From the NCBI GenBank assembly GCA_035533095.1, contig DATLUM010000137.1, positions 1-64,000 of the forward strand: a stretch of DNA of 64,000 bases, written 5' to 3'. The notes under the pieces were generated by a model that was not told the DNA's origin, did no database searches, and was given only the letters and a program-made list of their open reading frames with translations. This DNA comes from Acidimicrobiales bacterium. GTDB taxonomy: Bacteria; Actinomycetota; Acidimicrobiia; Acidimicrobiales; Palsa-688. Positions 1-7,793 of this stretch are shown here, piece by piece. The position numbers and the translations under genes were made by a program. Position 1 is the first letter of the stretch. Each line of letters opens with the position of its first letter.

Positions 1-93
1 AGGAAGGGATGGGTTCTGACCGGTTGACGTTGCGGCGGGGGGCCCGGTGGCCTGCGGCTGTCCGGGCGTGCTGTCCTGCGGTCGCGGACACGG

Positions 94-429
94 CTACAGC
101 TCGGGGACGCCGGGATCGTGGCGGTGCGGTTCGGCGTAGCCGAACGCCTTCTGGCGGGCCAGCGTCACCTCATACAGCCGGCGGGCATCCGCCGGCCTCA
201 CGCCGGCCGCGGCGGCGATCTCCGCCCAGGTAGCGCCCGCCTTGCGGGCGGTCTCCATGGCCAGCCAGCGGTGCCGGCGCATCCGGTCCTCCAACTCCCG
301 CCGGGCCGCCAACGCCAAAAGCGCCTCGTCCTTCGATGGCGTCCGGCCAAGGACGGCAGCGATCTCGACGTCGACCACCGCGGCCAACACATCCGAAGAC
401 GCCCACCGATCCAGCGGCTGGCCGGTCAT
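94..429 (-). CDS. Small HTH-like protein of the integrative element
   Basis: This 111-residue protein is not recognised as a named family. It is rich in Ala, Arg and Glu and predicted largely helical. The middle carries a WAEIAAAAGV stretch (about residues 68-77) that resembles the second helix and turn of a helix-turn-helix, so a DNA-binding or regulatory role is plausible. Its ATG overlaps the stop of the upstream excisionase-like gene by four bases (ATGA), so the two are very probably translated together. Position beside an integrase on the opposite strand suggests a control function in the element. The family is unknown to me; the HTH reading is by eye. Confidence 0.6.
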   Translation of the reverse strand: MTGQPLDRWASSDVLAAVVDVEIAAVLGRTPSKDEALLALAARRELEDRMRRHRWLAMETARKAGATWAEIAAAAGVRPADARRLYEVTLARQKAFGYAEPHRHDPGVPEL

Positions 430-635
430 CGGGCGTCTCCCGGTGTGACAGCCATCCGCTCGATCGCCGATCGGGGCACCCGCAGCAGCCGGCCCAGGCG
501 CTGCACCGGCAGGCCACTACGGCCTCCGGTGTGCCGCCACTGCTGAGCCAGCAGATAGGCCGAGGTGCGCCCGATCCGCAAGACCCGGGCCGCCTCCTCG
601 ACGGTCAAGAACTCCGGCAACTCCTCCAGCGGCAT
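426..635 (-). CDS. Excisionase-like helix-turn-helix DNA-binding protein
   Basis: This 69-residue protein has the layout of the excisionase/HTH_17 family: FLTVEEAARVLRIGRTSAY near the N-terminus is a MerR-like winged helix-turn-helix, followed by the RLGRLLRVPRSAIERM segment that recalls the usual wing ending in a basic recognition stretch. The ATG at 635 was chosen over an upstream one at 689 because GGGAGGT lies about five bases before it and homology-like sequence starts there. It is divergent from the integrase at 993 and reads away from the palindrome pair at 722-826, so it may bind there. Role in excision or integrase control is inferred from family and context. Confidence 0.75.
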   Translation of the reverse strand: MPLEELPEFLTVEEAARVLRIGRTSAYLLAQQWRHTGGRSGLPVQRLGRLLRVPRSAIERMAVTPGDAR

Positions 636-721
636 CTGTGACCTCCCGTAATGAGGGCCACCGGGCCGCCAGCTATCGGTCTGGTGCATCGCGCAAGGAC
701 CTCCTCACCCGGCACCGAACT

Positions 722-746
722 CGTGTCATTCCCGGGGAATGACACG
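722..746. promoter_or_regulatory. Perfect palindrome 1, candidate operator
   Basis: A 12-base arm, CGTGTCATTCCC, is followed by one central G and its exact reverse complement. The site lies about 85 bases upstream of the excisionase-like start and is related in sequence to the second palindrome at 800-826. The symmetry and the position between divergent genes suggest a dimeric repressor operator. No binding protein is known from the sequence. Confidence 0.6.
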
Positions 747-799
747 CCCTCCGACCCGGTGGATGCGGACCCGACGGGCCCTCTCACGAGAATCCAGAG

Positions 800-826
800 G
801 AGTGTCACTTCCCGGAAGTGACACTC
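800..826. promoter_or_regulatory. Perfect palindrome 2, candidate operator
   Basis: A 13-base arm, GAGTGTCACTTCC, is followed by a central C and its exact reverse complement. Together with the first palindrome it fits the pattern GTGTCAYTYCC-N-GGRARTGACAC. Centre-to-centre spacing of the two sites is 79 bases. It lies upstream of the integrase gene. Function as an operator or recombination-accessory site is inferred. Confidence 0.6.
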
Positions 827-992
827 CCCTGGAGAAGGATGAGAGAGGTCGTCATCGCATAACTGACGCCCGCCCCGCTGTACGATGAAGACCGCATTTG
901 GCGGCCGATCCCGGCCCGGCTCGAGGCTCCGCCGGGCCCGGGGACGCCGAAAGAGCCTCCTCCACGACGCTCTCGTCTCTGGAGGTGCTTCC

Positions 993-2138
993 ATGCCCGC
1001 CCGCCGCCACTTCGGCTCAGTCCGAAAGCTCCCATCCGGCCGCTACCAAGCCAGCTACTGGCACGAGACCGTCCGCCACGTAGCCCCGCAGACCTTCGCT
1101 TCGAAGAGCGAAGCTCAAGCCGCGCTGGCCGCCATGGAGGCGGACATCCTGCGCGGGGTGTGGATCGATCCGTCGGGCGGGAGGGTCACCTTGGCCAAGT
1201 GGGCCGACGGCTGGCTCACATGTCGTACCGACCTACGGCCGGTCACCTGGGCCAAGTACCGCCACATGCTCGACCGCCATGTCCTGCCGATACTCGGCGA
1301 TCAGGAACTGGCGAAGCTCCGACCCTCGGCTGTCCGCTCGTGGTACATGGGAATGAGAGCGAGATACAAGACCACAGCCGACGACGCGTACCGGATGTTG
1401 CGGGCCATCCTCACGACCGCCGTCACGGACGGGCTCATCCCCAAGAACCCGTGCCGGGTTAAGGGAGCCGGACAGGCACGATCGGCTGAACGCCCTACTG
1501 CGTCAGTCGCAGAGGTCATTGCCGCAGCAAAAGCCACTCCCGATCATCATCGGCTGGCAGTGCTCCTGCCTGCTTGGTGCCAGCTACGGCGAGGAGAAGT
1601 CCTCGGTCTGCAGCGTCGCGACATCGATCTCTTGCACAGCACCATCCGGATCGACCGCTCCGTAGTGCGGCCGATGTCCGGAGAACTCGTCGTCGGGCCG
1701 CCGAAGACGTCAGCGGGCCGACGCAGCATCGCCGTGCCCTCGAACGTCCTCCCCGCCTTGACGCAGCACCTCGAGAGATACGTTGGTCCGAATCCCGAGG
1801 ACTGGCTCTTCACCTCCGAGGCCGGCGGGCCCATGCTGCCGAGCACACTCAACCGGATATGGCAGCGCACCCGGGAGGTGATCGGACGGCCCGACCTCTT
1901 CTACCACGACCTCCGCCACTCCGGGCTCACCTGGTCCGCTGCGTCCGGTGCCTCGATCGCGGAACTGATGCGTCGTGGTGGGCACGCCAACCCAACAGCC
2001 GCCCTTCGGTACCAGCACGCGACGGAAGATCGGGACCGTGCCATCGCCGACGCTCTGGCTGATCTCGCAGTCGGGACGGTGACTCCTCTGCGAACGGCGC
2101 CGGCCCGGCCTGCACGAGCCCGATCGCCAAAGGCCTAG
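993..2138 (+). CDS. Tyrosine recombinase / phage-type integrase
   Basis: This 381-residue integrase would catalyse site-specific recombination of the element. It has an N-terminal AP2-like DNA-binding part (RHFGSVRKLPSGRYQASYW), a SAM-like core-binding domain around residues 70-150, and a C-terminal catalytic domain. Visible catalytic motifs are QLRRGEVLGL (Arg I, near residue 199), HDLRHSG (His-x-x-Arg, near 305), GGHAN (near 329) and ALRYQH with the nucleophilic Tyr near 340. The ATG at 993 is preferred over one at 885 because GGAGGT sits seven bases before it and the upstream extension is only Arg-rich. It is near full length for the family. Confidence 0.92.
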   Translation: MPARRHFGSVRKLPSGRYQASYWHETVRHVAPQTFASKSEAQAALAAMEADILRGVWIDPSGGRVTLAKWADGWLTCRTDLRPVTWAKYRHMLDRHVLPILGDQELAKLRPSAVRSWYMGMRARYKTTADDAYRMLRAILTTAVTDGLIPKNPCRVKGAGQARSAERPTASVAEVIAAAKATPDHHRLAVLLPAWCQLRRGEVLGLQRRDIDLLHSTIRIDRSVVRPMSGELVVGPPKTSAGRRSIAVPSNVLPALTQHLERYVGPNPEDWLFTSEAGGPMLPSTLNRIWQRTREVIGRPDLFYHDLRHSGLTWSAASGASIAELMRRGGHANPTAALRYQHATEDRDRAIADALADLAVGTVTPLRTAPARPARARSPKA

Positions 2139-2953
2139 AAGCCGATCTCAGGGCCGCGAGACGGGGTTTCGGGCGTACCCGACGGCCCAGTTGTCCAAGG
2201 GGAGGGGGAGGGGTGGCCACGGCCCCGCTGCTGCGGGTAAGCGGGCCCTGTCGGCGTCTGGATGCTGCGAGTCACTTCCGGGACCGAGGGTGGAACTGTC
2301 TCTCGTGCGATCTCCGCCCGCAGCGCGCTACTCCAACTGCGCATCGTCTCCTTGACCTGCGCAATGCGTTTGCTATCTACGCCATAGCCGGCGAAGTCTT
2401 CCTCCGGGAAGCGGTCAACGCCGGCGAGAGCCTCGGCGAACCATCCTTTGCTGAAGCCTCGATCCGCCTCGCTGCCGAGGCGGATGAGCTCTTCCCTGGT
2501 GAACCGGCCGCTGTCGAGGATCCCGGCAAGGTCCAAGTAGTCCCGGGCCTCCCCTCGGCTGAAGACAGTGGCCACCTTCGACGACACGGCATCTCGCTCC
2601 GCCAGCACCGGTCCGACGGACAACTGGACAGGGTCCAACTGGCGGAAGTCGGCAGCCAGGTCGACGGTTGCGATCCTGCCTGCTTGGGGGTCAGTTACCT
2701 GGATGCGGGCGAAGGCCTCGGCTCGTCGAGGGACAGCGACATCCAGCCCGTCCGTCCGGTACGCCTTGCAAACGGCGTCCACGGCCCGAGTGAACTCCTC
2801 CCGGTCCCATCTGTCGGTGAAGAGATCGATGTCCTCGCTCAGCCGGTCCACGAGCTGATGAGCCTGGAGCGCGTAGCCACCGGCGAGGACGAACCCGTAT
2901 GAACTCAAGGCTGAGAGGCCCACTCGAGCGAGACGCTCCTGGAGTTCGTCCAC
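2135..2953 (-). CDS. AbiEii/AbiGii-like nucleotidyltransferase
   Basis: This 272-residue protein belongs with the AbiEii-type nucleotidyltransferases, known as the toxin halves of type IV abortive-infection systems. The N-terminal GGYALQAH (residues about 25-32) followed by RLSEDIDLF (about 37-45) is the GG...D-x-D nucleotidyl-transfer signature. The C-terminal 50 residues are Pro/Gly/Ser-rich and probably disordered. The GTG start at 2953 lies nine bases after the stop of the small upstream gene, so the two form an operon. Its 3' end overlaps that of the integrase by four bases. Toxicity is not shown by the sequence; a cargo or defence role is inferred. Confidence 0.8.
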   Translation of the reverse strand: MDELQERLARVGLSALSSYGFVLAGGYALQAHQLVDRLSEDIDLFTDRWDREEFTRAVDAVCKAYRTDGLDVAVPRRAEAFARIQVTDPQAGRIATVDLAADFRQLDPVQLSVGPVLAERDAVSSKVATVFSRGEARDYLDLAGILDSGRFTREELIRLGSEADRGFSKGWFAEALAGVDRFPEEDFAGYGVDSKRIAQVKETMRSWSSALRAEIARETVPPSVPEVTRSIQTPTGPAYPQQRGRGHPSPSPWTTGPSGTPETPSRGPEIGF

Positions 2954-2962
2954 GGATCCGAG

Positions 2963-3307
2963 CTAAGCGGCTGAAACCAGTTCCGGGAAGCGGCCCTGCC
3001 AGTTCTCCCGGATGCGTCGGGGAAGGAACAGGCGGGGCCACACCTCGACCAGGACAGCTCCGTTGACGAAACGAGCCACTTCGGCGGTCGTTGCTGCCTC
3101 TCGCAGCACCCGCTCGTAGACCACCCGGCGATCGGCGTCCCGGGCCAGGTCGTATGTCCGCCTTGGGCCCCAGTCGATCGTGGTCGGCAGCTCGATTCGC
3201 CCATCGGTTGGCCCGGTGAGGTCGGCCAGGCGGGCCGGCGGATCCGGGTACGGCCGGTGGTCGCCGTAATGGCGTTCTTCGGGGGCGACCTGGTCGCTGC
3301 TGGCCAT
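2963..3307 (-). CDS. Small partner protein of the AbiEii-like gene
   Basis: This 114-residue protein is encoded immediately upstream of the AbiEii-like nucleotidyltransferase, nine bases away and on the same strand, so it is the probable partner. Visible features are WGPRRTYDL near the middle, YERVLREA, and a C-terminal VWPRLFLPRRIRENW. I do not see the winged-helix of a classical AbiEi antitoxin. The start at 3307 is chosen because the longer reading from 3409 adds an Ala/Arg-rich leader of low quality. Antitoxin function is a context-based inference; the family is not securely recognised. Confidence 0.65.
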   Translation of the reverse strand: MASSDQVAPEERHYGDHRPYPDPPARLADLTGPTDGRIELPTTIDWGPRRTYDLARDADRRVVYERVLREAATTAEVARFVNGAVLVEVWPRLFLPRRIRENWQGRFPELVSAA

Positions 3308-3474
3308 GGCTCCAGTGTGCCGGAACCCAGTGACCCTCACAGTCCTTAGAGACCCGTTCGCGGAAGCGGCGGCCGATTCGTTCGCGCACGCAGCGCGCAC
3401 GACGGCCAATTCGACCTTCTCGAACGACCCGGCCGGACGGCCAAAAATAGCCTCTGACCAGCACCGGAGCGCAG

Positions 3475-3547
3475 CACCCCCAACGGGATTCGAACCCGTG
3501 CTGCCGCCTTGAAAGGGCGGTGTCCTAGGCCGCTAGACGATGGGGGC
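3475..3547 (-). tRNA. tRNA-Glu (UUC)
   Basis: The reverse complement folds as a 73-nt tRNA: acceptor arm GCCCCCA/TGGGGGT, anticodon stem-loop CCGCC-CTTTCAA-GGCGG with anticodon TTC, and T arm CACGGGTTCGAATCCCGT. CCA is not encoded. Its 3' end faces the integrase-bearing block to the left, consistent with use as an attachment site. Confidence 0.95.
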
Positions 3548-3580
3548 AGAAGGAGCAGAGCCTATCCGGGCGGGACTGCG

Positions 3581-4639
3581 CTAACGGAGCTTCGGCAGGA
3601 CCTCCTCCACCAGCATCCGCCGGGATTCGCGAGCCGCGTCCCGGTCCATGCCGATCCCCCCTCCGAGCAGCACGAGCTTGTCCAGGCCGAGCTCCAGCAG
3701 CTGGGCGAGGCGCTCCGTGCAGTACGACGGTGGCCCGGCCACGGCGAAACGATCCACCGTTTCCGCCGGCAGTCCTTGGCTCTGCGGAGAGCCGTGGGTG
3801 AAGTGGCGGTGCATGTCGTAGCGGTCGTGCACGCCGGCAAGCACGTCCCTGTCGGCGTCGTTGACGGGCCCCGCCACCTTGCCATGCATCACCGAGAACC
3901 TCGCAAACGACGCAACCCCGCCGCCGACGAGCTCCCTCGCACGGTCCCTGTCTTTGTGCACGACGACAGGTAGGTACGCGCCGAGCGGCATCCGATCACC
4001 GATCCCAACGGAGCGCGCCTCCCCGATCGCCCACTTCATGCGCTCGGGGTCGGAGCCGACGGCGAACGTGATGCGGTCGGCGACACGCGACGCGATGCCG
4101 ATCACCTTCGGCCCCGTGGCGGCCACGTCAAGGGGCACCTTCGGGAGTGAACCGGCGGCGATCCATCCGATCCGGCTTCCTGATGGAGCGTCCGCCATGC
4201 CGAGGGCGGTGGCGGGCGGGGCAACGCCGGCACCGTCCCGCGATGCGTCAAACGGGACCTCTTCACCGTGCAGGTATCCCTGCAGTCTCACGAGGTAACG
4301 CTCGAAGGCTGCAGGCGATGCAGGGGCCAGACCGAGATGGGCGAGCGACGAGTCGCCGCGACCGATACCGAGGACCGCGCGGCCGCCGGATTCGGCCTGT
4401 ACGGTTCCGATAGCCGTCGCAGTCGCGGCGGGGTGGCGCGTCAACGGGTTGGTGACACCGGTCGCCAGTTTCAGGCGCGACGTGGCAGCTGCTGCAAGCC
4501 CGAGATGCACGTAGGGATCGAAGGCGAGGTTCTGCGAGTCGACCAGCGCCCAACCGTCCCAGCCCTCGTCCTCCGCCCGGTGCGCCAGGTCGGCGGTGCG
4601 GCCGGGAAGCGACGCTCCCGCGAGCCAGAACTCGGTCAC
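3581..4639 (-). CDS. LLM-class (luciferase-like) F420-dependent oxidoreductase
   Basis: This 352-residue protein has the luciferase-like monooxygenase TIM-barrel pattern: LAHRAEDEGWDGWALVDSQ near residue 20, LKLATGVTNPLTRHPA (about 57-72), then AVLGIGRGDSSL (about 89-100). In actinobacteria this branch usually uses F420, as in methylene-H4MPT reductase-like proteins; the cofactor is inferred. The GTG start at 4639 overlaps the stop of the amidohydrolase gene by four bases (GTGA), giving translational coupling. A longer open frame up to 5368 runs over the neighbour in a different frame and is not real. Substrate unknown; context suggests a catabolic pathway with two amidohydrolases. Confidence 0.88.
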   Translation of the reverse strand: MTEFWLAGASLPGRTADLAHRAEDEGWDGWALVDSQNLAFDPYVHLGLAAAATSRLKLATGVTNPLTRHPAATATAIGTVQAESGGRAVLGIGRGDSSLAHLGLAPASPAAFERYLVRLQGYLHGEEVPFDASRDGAGVAPPATALGMADAPSGSRIGWIAAGSLPKVPLDVAATGPKVIGIASRVADRITFAVGSDPERMKWAIGEARSVGIGDRMPLGAYLPVVVHKDRDRARELVGGGVASFARFSVMHGKVAGPVNDADRDVLAGVHDRYDMHRHFTHGSPQSQGLPAETVDRFAVAGPPSYCTERLAQLLELGLDKLVLLGGGIGMDRDAARESRRMLVEEVLPKLR

Positions 4640-5754
4640 GCGGCAGCGGGAAGTGCCGACGTGTCGATCCCGTAGAGGTCGGCGACGTTTCCGGAGAGGA
4701 TCGCCTGCTTCTGCTCCGGGCTGAGCTCCTCCGTGTGCTTGTCGAGGAGCTCCTGGCTCCAGGGCCAGGTGGAGTCGGAGTGGGGGAAGTCGTTGGCCCA
4801 GAGGAGCCGGTGCCAGTTCATGTCGCCGGCGAAGCGGAACGCGGTCCAGTCGTCCTGGAACGTGACGTAGACGTTCTCGGCGAAGTACTCCGACGGCGGG
4901 CGGCTCAGTTCCTGTCGGGCGGGTAGCCAGTTGCGGTGCCTGTTGTAGGCGTGGTCCATGCGATACATGAAGTGCGGGACCCAGCCGGCGTCGGCCTCCG
5001 CGCACACGACCCGGACGGACGGGTTGCGCTCGAACACGCCGCCGAGAACGAGCATCCCCATGACGTCCTGGCAGCCGCGGACGATGGAGAGGAACGAGTT
5101 CATCCTCGGGCCCCGGGTGTGCCCTGCCTTCATGGTGAGGATGTGGAAAGACGGGACCATGCGCAGCGCCACCGTCGCCGCCCAGAACTCGTCGTAGATG
5201 GGGGAGTCGTAGTCCTCGACGCCGGGCTGCCCGGGCATCATCACCCCGCGCAGGCCGAGCTGCTTCATGGTCTCCAGGTCCGCGATGCCCTCCTCGGGCG
5301 TTCTCATCGCCGTCTGGCCCAGGCCGATCAGGCGATCGGGGCTCGCCGAGCAGTAGCCGGCCATCCACCGGTTGTACGCGTCGAAGCAGGCCTTCTTGTA
5401 GTCGAGGTCAGGATGGTTGCAGAGCACCATGCCGATGCTCGGGTAGATGACCTCCGCGGCGACGCCGTCCCGTTCCTGGTCGGCGAGCCGCAGCTGCGGG
5501 TCCCACCCGCCCGCATGAAGGTCGGAGAAGCGAGATCCCTTGAGCTTGATCTCCTCGGGCTTCTTGCCGGCGGCTGCCACGGTCCCGAGGGACAGGGGCT
5601 TGGGGAACCCGTCGATCACGAACGCGTCGCCGATCTCCTCGCCGCAGTTCTCGAGTCGCGGGGCACGGTCGGCGAATGCCGGGTCGATGTGGTCGACGTA
5701 GGTTTCTGCTGGCTCCGTGATGTGTGAGTCCGCAGAGATGATCGGGAAAGTCAT
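4636..5754 (-). CDS. Amidohydrolase family 2 metal-dependent hydrolase
   Basis: This 372-residue TIM-barrel hydrolase has the amidohydrolase-2 signs: N-terminal ISADSHITEP (variant of the metal-binding D-x-H), PSFHILT with a conserved His near residue 201, and NDFPHSDSTWP near residue 318 carrying the catalytic Asp and His. Family members hydrolyse C-N bonds or decarboxylate aromatic acids; the substrate here cannot be told. It overlaps its upstream neighbour by four bases (ATGA) and its downstream neighbour by four (GTGA), so the three genes form one coupled operon. Confidence 0.9.
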   Translation of the reverse strand: MTFPIISADSHITEPAETYVDHIDPAFADRAPRLENCGEEIGDAFVIDGFPKPLSLGTVAAAGKKPEEIKLKGSRFSDLHAGGWDPQLRLADQERDGVAAEVIYPSIGMVLCNHPDLDYKKACFDAYNRWMAGYCSASPDRLIGLGQTAMRTPEEGIADLETMKQLGLRGVMMPGQPGVEDYDSPIYDEFWAATVALRMVPSFHILTMKAGHTRGPRMNSFLSIVRGCQDVMGMLVLGGVFERNPSVRVVCAEADAGWVPHFMYRMDHAYNRHRNWLPARQELSRPPSEYFAENVYVTFQDDWTAFRFAGDMNWHRLLWANDFPHSDSTWPWSQELLDKHTEELSPEQKQAILSGNVADLYGIDTSALPAAA

Positions 5755-7490
5755 GCCTGGCCTCCGGCTTGGTTGTGGTGGCCTCTTGTCGGGTCCTGCC
5801 TGGCGCCGCGGACGAGCCTGCCCGGTAGTGCACCGGTCGGTTCGCCGTCGCGATAGGTCTCGATTCCCGACACCACCGTGTGGAGGTAGCCCTGTGCCGG
5901 TTGGACGAGGCGCTTGCCGCCGGCGGGAAGGTCGTGGGCGATCCGTGGTGGCTTGTTGCGCAAGTTGTCGAAGTCGATGACGTTCAGATCAGCCTTGTAC
6001 CCGGGCGCGACGATCCCCCGGTCGAGTAGCCCGACGGCCTCGGCCGTGGCTCTCGACTGGCGGCTCATGACCCAGGGCAGGTCGAACTTTGTTCCCTGCT
6101 GGCGGTCCCGCGCCCAGTACGTGATGAGTGTGGTGGTGAAGCTGGCGTCGCAGATGGTGCCGACGTGGGCGCCACCGTCCCCGAGTCCGGGGACGGTGTG
6201 CGGATGGCCGAGCAGCTCCGCCGCGGCGTCTAGGTTGCCGTCGAAGTAGTTCAGGAACGGCAGGTAGAGAAGGGTCCTGCCACCGTCTGCGAGGAGCAGG
6301 TCGTACATCAGCTCCTCCGGCTCCTGCCCCGCGCGCCGCGCCCTGGCAGAGATGCTGTCGCTGGAGTCGGGCTCGTAGTCGGGGGGATCCCCGAGCTCGA
6401 AGATCCGATCGAGCGGCTGGCGAACGCCACCGGGGCGCGCCGCCAGCTCCGCGAGCACCTGGCGGCGGACGTCGGGCTGACCGAGCCGCTCGACTCGCTC
6501 GGGCAGTGGAAGGTGTTCCACCGAGCGGTAGGTCTCGGAACCCTTCAGTGGGTTCACCGAGCCCTGCAGGCCGATCATCAGGCCGATCGCCCTGGCAGCG
6601 ACCTGCGCCCGCATCTGAAGCCCTTCGCGGTTGGCGTCTTCCAACGTCTGGAGCTGGCGTCGGTAGCCCGGGCCTGGGCGGAACTGGGCGAGAGACATCG
6701 ACAGCGGCCGTCCGGACCGCCGCATCATCTCGAAGAGTGTCGTCATCTCGTCGTCGAAGTCCGGGAAGTCGGAGATGACCTGCAGGACACCGCCGCCGGT
6801 CTCCCCGATGGCTTCGGCAATTCCCACCAGCTCCTCGCGTGCCGCGGTCAGAGTCGGTGTGGGCTCACCGCGGCTCGTTCGGTGGTTGAGGGTCCTGCTG
6901 GTCGTGAAACCGAGAGCGCCCGCTCGGATCCCCTCAGCGGCGAGGCGACCCATGTCGGCGATCTCCTCGGCACTGGCGGGTTCACGGTCGGCTCCGCGCT
7001 GCCCCATCACGTAGAGGCGAAGCGGGCCGTGGCACACCTGCGCCGCGAAGTCGATGTCGTGCGGCCGCCGATCGAGGGCGTCGAGGTACTCGGGGATGCT
7101 CTCCCACTCCCAGGTCAGGCCTTCGTGCAGGACCGTGCCCGGTAGGTCCTCGACTCCCTCCATCAGCTCTATCAGCTGGGCGTGATCGGTCGGCCGGACC
7201 GGCGCGAATCCGACCCCACAGTTGCCCATCACGACGGTCGTGACGCCGTGAGCAGAGGACGGCTGCAGCCGCTCGTCCCAGGTTGCCTGACCGTCGTAGT
7301 GGGTGTGGATGTCCACGAACCCCGGGGCCACCACCGCGCCGTCGGCGTCGATGACCCGCTCTGCGGTGGTCCCGGCGAGACGTCCGACGTCGACGACAAC
7401 CCCACCGGCGATCCCGACGTCCGCCCTCGTGGCCGCGGATCCGGTGCCGTCGATCAGCGAGCCGCCTCGGATCAGCAGGTCAAAAGCCAC
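5751..7490 (-). CDS. N-acyl-D-amino-acid deacylase / D-aminoacylase-type amidohydrolase
   Basis: This 579-residue protein matches the amidohydrolase-3 / D-aminoacylase family in length and layout. It has an N-terminal beta sandwich, GFVDIHTHYDGQATWD near residue 57 (metal-binding H-x-H), GVTTVVMGNCGVGFAP near 83 (conserved Gly-Asn-Cys-Gly), GDGGAHVGTICDASF near 458, and the C-terminal GYKADLNVIDFDN. Members hydrolyse N-acyl-D-amino acids or related cyclic amides. It is first in the three-gene operon; no promoter was recognised in the 303 bases before it. Confidence 0.87.
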   Translation of the reverse strand: MAFDLLIRGGSLIDGTGSAATRADVGIAGGVVVDVGRLAGTTAERVIDADGAVVAPGFVDIHTHYDGQATWDERLQPSSAHGVTTVVMGNCGVGFAPVRPTDHAQLIELMEGVEDLPGTVLHEGLTWEWESIPEYLDALDRRPHDIDFAAQVCHGPLRLYVMGQRGADREPASAEEIADMGRLAAEGIRAGALGFTTSRTLNHRTSRGEPTPTLTAAREELVGIAEAIGETGGGVLQVISDFPDFDDEMTTLFEMMRRSGRPLSMSLAQFRPGPGYRRQLQTLEDANREGLQMRAQVAARAIGLMIGLQGSVNPLKGSETYRSVEHLPLPERVERLGQPDVRRQVLAELAARPGGVRQPLDRIFELGDPPDYEPDSSDSISARARRAGQEPEELMYDLLLADGGRTLLYLPFLNYFDGNLDAAAELLGHPHTVPGLGDGGAHVGTICDASFTTTLITYWARDRQQGTKFDLPWVMSRQSRATAEAVGLLDRGIVAPGYKADLNVIDFDNLRNKPPRIAHDLPAGGKRLVQPAQGYLHTVVSGIETYRDGEPTGALPGRLVRGARQDPTRGHHNQAGGQA

Positions 7491-7793
7491 GTCGCCTCAC
7501 CCTCCCCCGGGGTTGCCGGTCAACACCGGTGTGCCGGCTCAGGTTACGGCACCTTCCTCAGTTCTCGAGGGTTTGGATCAAATCGGTGAAGACCGGCTTG
7601 CCAGGACGGGCGGTCGCTCCAATTCGCAGCAGCTCATCGACTGCTCGACTCTTCACTCCACAGGTGGACCAAGGCCAGTCACACTCCAAGGTTAGGTCTG
7701 ACGTTCAGGGGGGCTACGTGGTCCTACTGAGAGGTCTCGACGAAAGAATCAGTGATTGCCCCGCTCACGTTTGCAGGCTGACCTCGGGCCTCG
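7491..7793. other. Intergenic region, nothing coding recognised
   Basis: About 300 bases separate the deacylase start from the end of the next minus-strand gene. I see only a short inverted repeat CCGGT-CAAC-ACCGG near 7518. It presumably contains the promoter of the deacylase operon. Open frames here are short and unlike known proteins. Confidence 0.5.

Larger units (their letters stand above)
1..3475. mobile_element. Right part of an integrative element ending at tRNA-Glu
   Basis: This block combines two small helix-turn-helix proteins, two operator-like palindromes, a tyrosine integrase and an AbiEii-like pair, and it stops at the 3' end of a tRNA-Glu gene. Tyrosine integrases commonly use tRNA 3' ends as attachment sites, so tRNA-Glu is the likely right boundary. 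The left boundary and second att copy were not found and presumably lie before base 1. The boundary assignment is inference; the gene content is seen. Confidence 0.5.

Noticed and set aside
885-992. 36-residue N-terminal extension of the first integrase
   Set aside because: No ribosome binding site and Arg-rich; the ATG at 993 has GGAGGT and starts the family sequence.
2213-2902. 229-residue plus-strand frame opposite the AbiEii-like gene
   Set aside because: Antisense shadow; the minus-strand protein has the nucleotidyltransferase signature.
4640-5368. N-terminal extension of the LLM oxidoreductase frame
   Set aside because: It lies over the amidohydrolase in another frame; the GTG at 4639 with GTGA overlap explains the real start.
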